DNA from: Actinomycetota bacterium
GTDB taxonomy: Bacteria > Actinomycetota > Acidimicrobiia > Acidimicrobiales > Palsa-688
Length of the DNA stretch: 64,000 bases
Assembly (NCBI GenBank): GCA_021323695.1
Contig: JAJPKN010000048.1
Span: 62,001-126,000 of the forward strand
Direction of reading: 5' to 3'
In this document: positions 15,944 through 23,540 of the stretch, piece by piece
Position numbering within the stretch: position 1 is the stretch's first letter
Layout of the letters: the number at the start of each line of letters is the position of its first letter
Program-made: the position numbers and the translations under genes
The notes under the pieces: model-generated
What the model was told of the DNA's origin: nothing
Database searches by the model: none
Seen by the model: the letters and a program-made list of their open reading frames with translations, nothing else

Positions 15944-16495
15944 GTGGTGAGCGGTCTGCGCACCGAGTACGAGTTCGTGCTCCCCAAGGGGTACCTGGAC
16001 GCCAGTGGCACGCTCCACAAGCGGGGCACCATGCGCTTGGCGACGGCCCGCGACGAGCTCGAACCACTGCGTGACCCCACCATAACCTCGGCCGACGACC
16101 CCCGCCTCACCATCTTGGTGCTGGCCCGGGTGGTGCGCACCCTTGGCACCCTGGACCAGGTCACCGCTCACGAGATCGAGGGTCTGTTCGCGGCCGACCT
16201 CGCCTACCTGCAGGACTTCTACGGGGTCATCAACTTCGGCACCCCGGCGGACATCGAAGCCCTGTTGCAATCTCAACAGGAGATGGAGCGCGCCAGCCGT
16301 CCACTGGCCGCCCAACCCGAGGGGGCCTCGGCGCGCTCCACTGCCCCTTTGGCTGAAACCCCGGCAGCCGCCAAGGGCCCGGCGGGTGCCGGAGCCAGCA
16401 AGCCAAGCCCGGACGAGCAACCCGCGCTCGCGGCCACCGCCGCCCCGACGGGCCGCCGGGCGGCCATAGAGGAGGTACCGACCACCCAGAAATGA
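15944..16495 (+). CDS. Putative tail assembly chaperone-like eCIS protein
   Basis: The 183-residue protein starts at one of two consecutive GTG codons, 4 bp after tube 1. Residues 1-115 are compact and conserved-looking (RTEYEFVLPKGYLDASGTLHKRGTMRLATARDEL, ILARV-type helix, HEIEGLFAADLAYLQDFYGVIN) and resemble phage tail assembly proteins (gp41/E type) found between tube and baseplate genes. The rest is an Ala/Pro-rich tail that looks disordered. Its stop overlaps the start of the next small gene (ATGA), a layout reminiscent of the paired chaperone frames in phage tails. The assignment rests on position and N-terminal pattern. Confidence 0.65.
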   Translation: MVSGLRTEYEFVLPKGYLDASGTLHKRGTMRLATARDELEPLRDPTITSADDPRLTILVLARVVRTLGTLDQVTAHEIEGLFAADLAYLQDFYGVINFGTPADIEALLQSQQEMERASRPLAAQPEGASARSTAPLAETPAAAKGPAGAGASKPSPDEQPALAATAAPTGRRAAIEEVPTTQK

Positions 16496-16662
16496 TGCAG
16501 TACCCGACCGAGGCGCTCTGGCAGGAGATCGTGTACCTCGCCTACCACCTGCACTGGTCCCTTGACGACCTGTTGGATCTCGAGCACGCCGACCGGGCAC
16601 GCCTCGTGCACGGCGTGGCTGCCCTGAACGCCCGAGCCTGGGAGGCGGTGCGTAGCCAGTGA
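16492..16662 (+). CDS. 56-residue eCIS accessory protein
   Basis: ATG 16492 overlaps the previous stop (ATGA), and the TGA at 16660-16662 overlaps the next GTG (GTGA), so this short gene is tightly coupled on both sides. The protein has the pattern LWQEIVYLAYHLHWSLDDLL followed by DLEHADRARLVHGVAALN. This resembles a small family seen in eCIS and phage-tail operons (I believe annotated as DUF6760) that starts with E-I-YLAYH-HW-DELL-LEH. It may be a fused or partner part of the assembly chaperone. It is below usual length cut-offs and easily missed. Function is not established. Confidence 0.75.
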   Translation: MMQYPTEALWQEIVYLAYHLHWSLDDLLDLEHADRARLVHGVAALNARAWEAVRSQ

Positions 16663-17138
16663 GCCAGCAAGCTGACGACTTCAAGGGCATAGTGCCCGTC
16701 AGCAACCAGTTCATCTTCGAGGTCGACGGCGTCCAGATCGGGGTCTTCGGCGAGGTCTCGGGCTTGGAGCTGCAGGTAGGCGTCGAGGAGTACCAAGAAG
16801 GCGGGCAGAACGGCTACGTGCACAAGTTCCCCGGCCGGATCACCTGGCCCCACATCGTCATGAAGTCCGGCGTGACCAACAGCGACGCCCTTTTCCAATG
16901 GGTGAGCAAGTCGTCCGGCGACGGCTTCGCGGCGGCTGGCAACAAGCTCACTCGCTGCACCGGGGCCATAACCGCGATCGGCACCGACGGCAAGCGCCTG
17001 CGCTCGTGGGAGATAGCGGACGCCTTCCCGGTCCGTTGGACCGGCCCCCGCTTCAGCGCCGGTTCGAACGAGCCCTTGCAGGAAGAGCTCGAAATAGCCC
17101 ACCACGGCTTCAAGTCCCACACCTTCAGCGGGACATGA
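16659..17138 (+). CDS. Inner tube protein 2 (gp19-like, baseplate-proximal adaptor)
   Basis: This 159-residue protein is a second gp19-family tube subunit. PVSNQFIFEVDGVQIGVFGEVSGL at the start, EYQEGGQNGYVHKFPGRITWPHIVMKSGVT in the middle and the closing EPLQEELEIAHHGFKS are characteristic of the Afp5-like branch. In studied eCIS this protein forms the layer joining the tube to the baseplate spike. GTG 16659 overlaps the preceding stop. The gene lies next to the baseplate genes, apart from the interposed Pro/Ala-rich gene, which fits that role. Confidence 0.9.
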   Translation: MSQQADDFKGIVPVSNQFIFEVDGVQIGVFGEVSGLELQVGVEEYQEGGQNGYVHKFPGRITWPHIVMKSGVTNSDALFQWVSKSSGDGFAAAGNKLTRCTGAITAIGTDGKRLRSWEIADAFPVRWTGPRFSAGSNEPLQEELEIAHHGFKSHTFSGT

Positions 17139-17154
17139 CCCTAGCGGAGCAACG

Positions 17155-20100
17155 GTGACGACCAGGCCGGCCCCACCCCAAGGCGGGTTGCCACCCAGCG
17201 GGCCAGTCGGGGAGGCGAGCCCTGGCGGCCCCGGCCCCGCGGGTGAAGGAGGCCCCTGGCCCGTGCCCCGGCACCCCCTCGGCCAGGAAGCCAGCCGGCG
17301 CTACAGCTTCGCCGACTGGGGGCACCGCCGCTACCGCCTCCCAGGAAGGCGCCTGAGGGTTGGGGCGCTGGCCAGCAGCACCGCTCGCTTCGTGGCCGTC
17401 GTCGGGCGCTCCCTGGCCAGCCGCCACTTGGTCGGCCAGCGCGTGCTGTGGCCCGTCGGGGCCATGGAGGGGTTGCCGGTGCGCCCACCGCCTGAGTACC
17501 TCCCTCTAGCTGCCGAGCGTCGGCAGCCGGTGGTTTCGATGTCGGCAGCAGAGCGCCGGGCCCGTTCCTACTGGCAGGTGGAGGAGCGCCTGAGGGGCCT
17601 AGCTCCGCCGGTGCGGGCCGAGCGGCCAGCTCCGCGGGTGCCTTTGGGGTTGCCTCGGGCCAGCTCCCGGGCCACCCAGTCGCGCGTCGGCCGCCAGACC
17701 GGTCCTGCTGGGGCGCCCCAGCGCATGGCCAGCCAGCCCGTCTTCGTCTCCAACCCCCGGGAAGTCAGCGGGGCCGGCCGGGTGCTGACAGGTCACGACC
17801 GAGCCGCAGTGCCAGCCAAGAGCCCGCTCGCCCACCCTCCACATGCCCAGCTTCAAGCCCGCTTGGGAGCACCTCACGCTACGGTCGGCCCGGCCTGGCC
17901 GGTGCCCACGGCCGTTGGCGCCACCGCCGGCCGGTTGCTTCGTGGCTCTCCCCAGAGGCGCCGAGGCGCTCCCCGCCCGGCCCCGGGCCAAGGGACGTCA
18001 TCGAGCCGCAAGGCCGCTGTCGGGAGCGCTCCCCGCCCGGTCCCGGGCCAAGCACCACCGCCCTTCTCACGCCGTCCGCGGCACGTTCCCGCCGGACGCT
18101 TCCTTCTTCGGGCGGCACTGCCGGGAGGGCCGCGGTGCCCGGGCAGCTCACCTATCGACGAGCCTCCAGCCCGGCCTATGGCTGCTCTCGGGGCCGAGAT
18201 GGCCAGGCCCACAACGCCCCTTGGCCCCCACCCACGCCAGGTGCCGGCCCCAGCCACCCCGCCAGCACCGAGCCCACCTGTACACGGCCTGGCTCCGGCA
18301 CCAACGCTCCACCCGGGGCAAGCTCGGCCTACCCGGCCATCCTCCACCCGAGCATTAGGGCCAGCCCAACGACCGGCCCTGGCCAGCCCCAGGCCATCAC
18401 CCTCCTCCGGGGGCATCGCGGGCCAGGCCACTGGCGCCCCCGGGGCACCGCCACACCACCTTCCACTTCCTGGGCCCCGCTCGGCTGGTCGGCTTCGGCG
18501 GCCAGCCACGGCCCAGCTCCTTTTCGCTGACCGCTCCGCAACCACCGCGGTGGCAGCCGGCGCTGTGGCCAGGCCAGCAGCACCCAGGGCTGTATCCAAG
18601 GCTGCCGGGGTTGTGGCCAGGGCTTTCGCCCCCCCTTACGCTGCCCCGGCCAGGATGGCCTCGGCGCGCGTTGCTGCCCTCTTCCCCGCGGCTCCGGCCG
18701 GCAGCCCCACGGCATTGGGGAGGCCACAGAGCCCGGTACCCGAGCCGGCGCCGAGATCCCCCCTGGCGCCGAGATCCCCCCTGGCGCCGAGATCCCCCCT
18801 GGCGCCGAGACCGCCCTTGGCTGCTCCGGGCATGGCCGCTCCGGGCATGGCCGCTCCGGGCATGGCCGCTCCTACTGCCGGCTATGGCTGGGACCGGCGG
18901 CTGCCAAGCTCGCCCCCGAGCCACTTGGCCTCTCCGCCCGTCCGGAGCAGCAGCCCGGGCCAGGTACGTGCCGGGGCCTGGCCCACATATCTCACTGGTC
19001 GCCGGCCCAGGCCCAGCCGCCCACCCTTGGGCCGGGTGCCTGGCGCGCCTTGGCCGACGCCTCCCAGCCCAAGCCGGCGCACACACGGCTCGGGCCCCGC
19101 GCCCCGGCAGCCCGGGCACCCACCCCGGTGGCAGCCGGCTGGGGCCAGGCTTCGTGTGCCGCGTCCTGGCCAGGGCCCGCCCTCTCCCCGCCCCACGGCA
19201 ACGGTTCTCCGCCGCGCCGCCACCGGGGGCCCCGCACTGGCCCGCTACGGCACCAGTCGGCCCGCCCTGGCCTACCTGGCCCGTCCCCAGGTCGGCCCCA
19301 AACCGGGCATGGCCAGCTCCCAGCCAGGTCTTGGACACGACGGTAGAAGCCCGGCCAGGGCGGCCCTCGTCGTTGCTGTGGCCGTGCCAGAAGTCCTCGC
19401 CCCCCTGGCCAGTCACCCGGCGCTCCTGCCCGCTCGCTCTGCTCGCCACCGGGCCGCGCTGGCCTCGCCCCGGCCCGGGGGACCTGGTGCCACGACGGCC
19501 GGTGCCCGCCCCCCTGGGCTGGCTGCCCTGCCCCGCTCGGCCACCTCCCCCTCCCCCGGCCAACCCGGGCTGCCCGGCCCTCCACCCGCGGCCCACGGTG
19601 CACAGGAGACCGCCAGAGCCCAGGCAGGCAAGTGGCCACCGGCCCTTCATGAGCCTTCCCTCGCCCGGGCCGTGCCCGCCCGGCCTCAGCCGGCCACCCC
19701 CCTGGCAGCCCGGGCGCCATCGGGCCCGCCCGCCCGCCCGGCCCCGTCTTCGCCCGTGGGCAAGCCCACACCATCAACAGCTGCGGCGCCGGTAGGCCCG
19801 GGGGCGGCACTGGCCCCGAGCCGGCCCCGGCCCGGAGGCCCGGTGGCCGAAGGCCCAGTGCTCGCCGCCGGGATGGCCCCGGCCCGGCTCAGCACGCCAG
19901 GGACGGCTGTGCCGGGCGGCCACACTGGCCCCCTCCTTGCCTTCGGCACCGCTGGCTTGCCCGTAGCCGGGGGCGGAGCCACGCCCGCGCTCGCAGTGCA
20001 ACGCCAGTACCGCTCACGCTGGGCAGCAGCCGAGCGGCCCAGGCCAGACGGCCAGCACCCCGGGCCTGGGGGGCCCCCGCTGGCCAGCCCGGGCGGCCAA

Positions 20101-20532
20101 CACCTCTCAGCTGCCAGCGCCGTACCACCAGGCAGGCCCGGCCAGCCCAGCCCAAGGCCTTCACCCGACCGGCTGGAAAGGGCCCTGGCTCGGCCCCAGG
20201 AAGGAGCAAGCACCATGGCGACCGCCGAAAGGCACGTCGAACTGGACCGATGGAGCGCTGCCGGGCCCAGGCCCGTTACCCCTGGACCGGGGCCGGTGGG
20301 CGCAGGGCCAGCCATCAGTACCCACCGCGCCACGAGCACCTACCACCCGAGCACGGGACCGGGGATGGTGGCGACGTGGCCCACCGCCAACGGGCCCGGC
20401 CCGAGGCCGGGGCCTGCCCTGCCACGGGGCCCGGAGCTGTCCGAAGCGCTCGACCAAACCAGCGAAGCCCTGGCCGCTCACCGCCTGGCCCAGCTCCGGC
20501 GGCGGGGCCTGCTACAACCGGAGGTGTTCTGA
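17155..20532 (+). CDS. 1125-residue Pro/Ala-rich eCIS-operon protein of unknown function
   Basis: GTG 17155 lies 16 bp after tube 2, and the stop is 1 bp before the LysM gene, so it belongs to the operon. An uninterrupted frame of 3.4 kb, bounded by real eCIS genes, supports coding, although high G+C also gives long spurious frames here. Residues about 35-150 look ordered (YSFADWGHRRYRLPGRR, ARFVAVVGRSLASRHLVGQRVLWPVG, RARSYWQVEERLRGL). The middle 900 residues are Pro, Ala, Gly, Arg and Ser-rich and probably disordered, with short tandem repeats. The last 40 residues (LSEALDQTSEALAAHRLAQLRRRGLL) form a likely helix. It could be a ruler, a spike-lumen filler, cargo or a linker. It has no known domain I recognise, no signal peptide and no coiled coil expected of a tape measure. 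Confidence 0.7.
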   Translation: MTTRPAPPQGGLPPSGPVGEASPGGPGPAGEGGPWPVPRHPLGQEASRRYSFADWGHRRYRLPGRRLRVGALASSTARFVAVVGRSLASRHLVGQRVLWPVGAMEGLPVRPPPEYLPLAAERRQPVVSMSAAERRARSYWQVEERLRGLAPPVRAERPAPRVPLGLPRASSRATQSRVGRQTGPAGAPQRMASQPVFVSNPREVSGAGRVLTGHDRAAVPAKSPLAHPPHAQLQARLGAPHATVGPAWPVPTAVGATAGRLLRGSPQRRRGAPRPAPGQGTSSSRKAAVGSAPRPVPGQAPPPFSRRPRHVPAGRFLLRAALPGGPRCPGSSPIDEPPARPMAALGAEMARPTTPLGPHPRQVPAPATPPAPSPPVHGLAPAPTLHPGQARPTRPSSTRALGPAQRPALASPRPSPSSGGIAGQATGAPGAPPHHLPLPGPRSAGRLRRPATAQLLFADRSATTAVAAGAVARPAAPRAVSKAAGVVARAFAPPYAAPARMASARVAALFPAAPAGSPTALGRPQSPVPEPAPRSPLAPRSPLAPRSPLAPRPPLAAPGMAAPGMAAPGMAAPTAGYGWDRRLPSSPPSHLASPPVRSSSPGQVRAGAWPTYLTGRRPRPSRPPLGRVPGAPWPTPPSPSRRTHGSGPAPRQPGHPPRWQPAGARLRVPRPGQGPPSPRPTATVLRRAATGGPALARYGTSRPALAYLARPQVGPKPGMASSQPGLGHDGRSPARAALVVAVAVPEVLAPLASHPALLPARSARHRAALASPRPGGPGATTAGARPPGLAALPRSATSPSPGQPGLPGPPPAAHGAQETARAQAGKWPPALHEPSLARAVPARPQPATPLAARAPSGPPARPAPSSPVGKPTPSTAAAPVGPGAALAPSRPRPGGPVAEGPVLAAGMAPARLSTPGTAVPGGHTGPLLAFGTAGLPVAGGGATPALAVQRQYRSRWAAAERPRPDGQHPGPGGPPLASPGGQHLSAASAVPPGRPGQPSPRPSPDRLERALARPQEGASTMATAERHVELDRWSAAGPRPVTPGPGPVGAGPAISTHRATSTYHPSTGPGMVATWPTANGPGPRPGPALPRGPELSEALDQTSEALAAHRLAQLRRRGLLQPEVF
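18748..18819 (+). repeat. 18-bp tandem repeat, four copies, inside the Pro/Ala-rich gene
   Basis: Units 18748-18765, 18766-18783 and 18784-18801 are identical (GCGCCGAGATCCCCCCTG); the fourth (18802-18819) has diverged. In frame they encode repeats of APRSPL. The unit is a multiple of three, so copy changes keep the frame. Confidence 0.9.
18823..18867 (+). repeat. 15-bp tandem repeat, three copies, inside the Pro/Ala-rich gene
   Basis: GCTCCGGGCATGGCC occurs three times in a row (18823-18837, 18838-18852, 18853-18867) and encodes APGMA repeats. It lies just after the 18-bp array. Confidence 0.9.
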
Positions 20533-20533
20533 A

Positions 20534-21193
20534 ATGGCCCCCACCACCGGGCAAAAGGCCTTCCTCCAAACAGAAAAAGGCGACAAGATCCCTTGCCTGT
20601 TCAACCCCACGGACTTGAGCTTCAGCCGCAGCAACTCCTGGTCCGCCCCCGAGATGCCGGGCAAGGGAGTGCCCACGTTGAACTACACCGGGGCGCAGTC
20701 GGGCTCGATGAGCCTCAGGCTCTTTTTCGACACGACGGCCACAGGCACGGCGGTCACCACCTACACGGACAAGCTCCTGGCCCTCATGGAGGTGGACCCG
20801 TCCCTGCCGGGCACCAACGAGAACAACAACAACGCCAGGCCGCCGTGGGTGCAGTTCCACTGGGGCAGCATGCACTCGTTCAAGGCCGTGATCACCTCGG
20901 CCACGGTCAGCTTCACCTATTTCTCCAGTGCCGGGGACCCGTTCCGGGCGACCGTCGACTTGACCCTCACCCAGTACGAAGACGGCAAGGTGTTCGGGCC
21001 CCAAAACCCCACCTCGGGCACCCCCCATCCTCACCGGTCCCACCGGGTCCAGCCAGGAGAGACACTGGACCGCATCGCCGCCGCCCACTACGGGACGCCC
21101 AACAACTGGCGAGCCATCGCCGAGCTCAACGGTATAGAGGACCCCATAGCGCTCAAGCCGGGCCGGGTCCTCGCCATCCCCGAGGTCACCTGA
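20534..21193 (+). CDS. LysM-containing eCIS baseplate/tube-initiator protein (Afp7-like)
   Basis: The 219-residue protein has an N-terminal domain typical of eCIS and T4-like baseplate proteins (GDKIPCLFNPTDLSFSRSNSW, TLNYTGAQSGSMSLRLFFDTT, PPWVQFHWGSMHSFKAVITSATVSFTYF) followed by a LysM domain at about 165-217 (HRVQPGETLDRIAAAHYGTPNNWRAIAELN...). In studied systems this protein bridges the tube and spike hub. The LysM fold here mainly mediates assembly rather than wall binding. ATG 20534 is 1 bp after the preceding stop. It is the standard neighbour of the VgrG-like spike. Confidence 0.92.
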   Translation: MAPTTGQKAFLQTEKGDKIPCLFNPTDLSFSRSNSWSAPEMPGKGVPTLNYTGAQSGSMSLRLFFDTTATGTAVTTYTDKLLALMEVDPSLPGTNENNNNARPPWVQFHWGSMHSFKAVITSATVSFTYFSSAGDPFRATVDLTLTQYEDGKVFGPQNPTSGTPHPHRSHRVQPGETLDRIAAAHYGTPNNWRAIAELNGIEDPIALKPGRVLAIPEVT

Positions 21194-21292
21194 CACCTAC
21201 CGGGCCCTCCCGGCCCGAGGCCAACCTCGGGGCCTGGCGGGCTGCCACCCCACAGACCGCTCACCGACCACCGAAGGAACTGCCCCAAGACC

Positions 21293-23044
21293 ATGCCCGC
21301 TGCCCTCACCCTCGCCCCAACCATCACCGTTGGCGGCCAACCTCTGGCCACCAAGTGGCAGGACGCCCTGCTCGAGTGCAAGGTCGACTTGGAGTACAAC
21401 GCCCCCGGGCAGGTGACCCTGCGCTTCAGCGACCCTGGCTATGGCCTGACCCAGGACCCCACCCTGGCCCTGGCCACGGAGGTCGACGTAGGAGTGCCGC
21501 AAGCGGGCACGTTGGTCAATGCCGAGGTCACGGCCATCGGGGTGGAACAGTGCCCGGGTGAGGGCCCCGAGCTGGTGGTGACCGCCATGGACAAGGCGCA
21601 CCGGCTGGGCCGGGGCTCCAAGGTCGCTACGTACCTGAACGTCACCTACTCGGACATCGTCTCGCAGCTGGCGGCCAGCCACGGGCTTTCGGCTTCCACC
21701 GACCCCACCGAGGGGACCATGGAGTACGTGATGCAGGTGAGCTCAGACCTCACCTTCTTGAACGACCTGGCCAGCCGGGCAGGTTTTTACTGGTGGGCGG
21801 CCGGCCGCACGCTCCACTTCAAAAAGCCGGCGGCCGGCGCCACGGTGGAACTGAAGCTGGGTGGCCAGCTCCGGAGCTTTTCCGTCCTGGCTTCGGGGCA
21901 CGCCCCCGGGAGCACCGAGGTCTACGGCTGGGACCGCGACAACCAGCAGAAACTTACCGGCACCGCCTCTCGCACCACGCTGAGCGCCCGCTCGGAACTG
22001 GCCGACAAGGTCTCCTCACCCGACCGCGCCTTCGGCACAGCCAAGCTGGTCACTGCCGGCTTGGCCGGCCACAATGCCGATGAGGTCCAGGCCCTGAGCC
22101 AGGCGCTCATGGACTGGGCCAACGCCACCACCCTGAGGGCAGTGGGGCTGGCCGAGGTGGAGGCCGGCATCAAGCTGGGTGCCTCGGTGAAGGTCACTGA
22201 CGCCGGGCCGCTTTCGGGGAGCTACCCCGTGAGCAGGGTAGAGCACACCTACCGTCCCGGGCGGGGGTTCCTCACCCGCTTCTGGTCGGGAGGCCAGGGC
22301 CAGCCCGACGGCGCCGGGCGCTACCCGCCCCTACAGGGCCCGACCACCTACCACCCGGGCCTCGTGGTGGGGCAGGTCACCAACGTCAACGACAGCGACA
22401 AGAGGGCCGGCCGGGTCAAAGTGCGCTACCCCGGGCTCGACGAGCAACAAGAAAGCGCCTGGGCGCGTGTCCTGCAGCCCGGCGCCGGCAAGGACATGGG
22501 GATGGTGGTGCTTCCCGAGGTGGGCGACGAGGTGCTGGTCGGCTTCGAGCACGGTGACCCCCGCCAGCCGGTCGTGCTCGGCGGCCTCTACGGGGCCAAG
22601 TCCACCATCCCCAAATGGCCGGTGCAGGAGGGCAAGGTCACTTCCCGGCTGTTCACCTCCCGCCTGGGCCACGTACTGGAGCTCTCCGACGGGGACAGCA
22701 GTGCCGACCAGTACTTCATGGTCCAGCTGGCGGGCAAGGAGCACACCATGAAGATCTCCAAGCAGGAGACGACCTTGGAGATCCCGAGCGGCCAGGCGCT
22801 CACGGTCAAAGCCGGCACCACCCAGGTGGAGCTGTCCACCAGCGGCGACGTCACCATCAAAGGCAACAACATCAATATCCAGGCACAGCAGAACGTGAAG
22901 ATCGAAGGCCTCCAGGTCAACGTGTCCGCCCAGGCCCAGCTCCAGATGCAGGGCCAGGGCCAAGCCAGCCTCAAAGGCGCCATGCTCGAGCTGGAAGGCG
23001 AGGGCCAGGCTTCTCTGAAGGGTGCCATCGTCCAGATCAACTGA
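21293..23044 (+). CDS. VgrG-like central spike protein (Afp8-like)
   Basis: The 583-residue protein combines a phage gpD/late-control-like region (about 1-340: TITVGGQPLATKWQDALLECKVDLEYN, LTFLNDLASRAGFYWWAAGRTLHFKKP) with an OB-fold gpV/gp5 domain (about 355-435: VTNVNDSDKRAGRVKVRYPGL, VLPEVGDEVLVGFEHGDPRQPVVLGGLYG). The C-terminus is repetitive, with Gln-rich beta strands (about 480-583) consistent with a trimeric beta-helix needle. It forms the central spike onto which the PAAR-like tip sits. ATG 21293 follows a 99-bp gap. No fused effector domain is visible. Confidence 0.95.
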   Translation: MPAALTLAPTITVGGQPLATKWQDALLECKVDLEYNAPGQVTLRFSDPGYGLTQDPTLALATEVDVGVPQAGTLVNAEVTAIGVEQCPGEGPELVVTAMDKAHRLGRGSKVATYLNVTYSDIVSQLAASHGLSASTDPTEGTMEYVMQVSSDLTFLNDLASRAGFYWWAAGRTLHFKKPAAGATVELKLGGQLRSFSVLASGHAPGSTEVYGWDRDNQQKLTGTASRTTLSARSELADKVSSPDRAFGTAKLVTAGLAGHNADEVQALSQALMDWANATTLRAVGLAEVEAGIKLGASVKVTDAGPLSGSYPVSRVEHTYRPGRGFLTRFWSGGQGQPDGAGRYPPLQGPTTYHPGLVVGQVTNVNDSDKRAGRVKVRYPGLDEQQESAWARVLQPGAGKDMGMVVLPEVGDEVLVGFEHGDPRQPVVLGGLYGAKSTIPKWPVQEGKVTSRLFTSRLGHVLELSDGDSSADQYFMVQLAGKEHTMKISKQETTLEIPSGQALTVKAGTTQVELSTSGDVTIKGNNINIQAQQNVKIEGLQVNVSAQAQLQMQGQGQASLKGAMLELEGEGQASLKGAIVQIN

Positions 23045-23072
23045 CTACCGGCCGCTACGAGGTGGGGAACAG

Positions 23073-23540
23073 ATGATGCCAATGCAAAACGGTGGGAGCG
23101 GGACGGCCCTGCCGGCGCACCCGGGACCAGGCACAGGCCAGGTGGCGTCGTTTGTCGGGCGCGGGTTCGCCTTCCCCATGGGAGTCGACCGGGACGGGAG
23201 CATACGGCTGACCCGCGGGGCCGAAGACATGGACACGTCTATCCGGGTGATCCTGTCGACCGCCCCGGGAGAACGGCTCATGCGGCCACAGTTCGGCTGC
23301 CGTATATGGGAGCTCGTCTTCGAGCCGGTCAACTTCAACACGCTCGGTCTGATGGAGCAGGCGGTCCGGGACGCGTTGGCCCAGTGGGAACCGCGTGCCG
23401 AGGTCACCGACGTGCACTGCGAGCCCGACGCACGAGACCCCTACCTGGTGCACGTGCAAATCTCGTACAAAGTGCGCTCGACCAACGACCGCCGCAACCT
23501 TGTCTACCCCTTTTACGTGATACCACGAGAGGAACCGTAA
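23073..23540 (+). CDS. gp25/GPW-like baseplate wedge protein (Afp9-like)
   Basis: The 155-residue protein belongs to the T4 gp25 family, the baseplate part that initiates sheath assembly. GRGFAFPMGVDRDGSIRLTRGAEDMDTSIRVILSTAPGERLMRPQFGCRIWELVFEP carries the typical core, including the conserved EPR-type loop region seen here as GERLMRPQFG. ATG 23073 (with another ATG at 23076) follows GAGGTGGGG. The Gly/Pro-rich first 30 residues are probably flexible. It is followed directly by the baseplate J gene. Confidence 0.93.
   Translation: MMPMQNGGSGTALPAHPGPGTGQVASFVGRGFAFPMGVDRDGSIRLTRGAEDMDTSIRVILSTAPGERLMRPQFGCRIWELVFEPVNFNTLGLMEQAVRDALAQWEPRAEVTDVHCEPDARDPYLVHVQISYKVRSTNDRRNLVYPFYVIPREEP

Noticed and set aside
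18397-19650. Long frames on the opposite strand and in other frames within the Pro/Ala-rich gene
   Set aside because: They are low-complexity Arg/Gly/Pro/Ala translations that result from high G+C; none has operon-consistent ends like the chosen frame.
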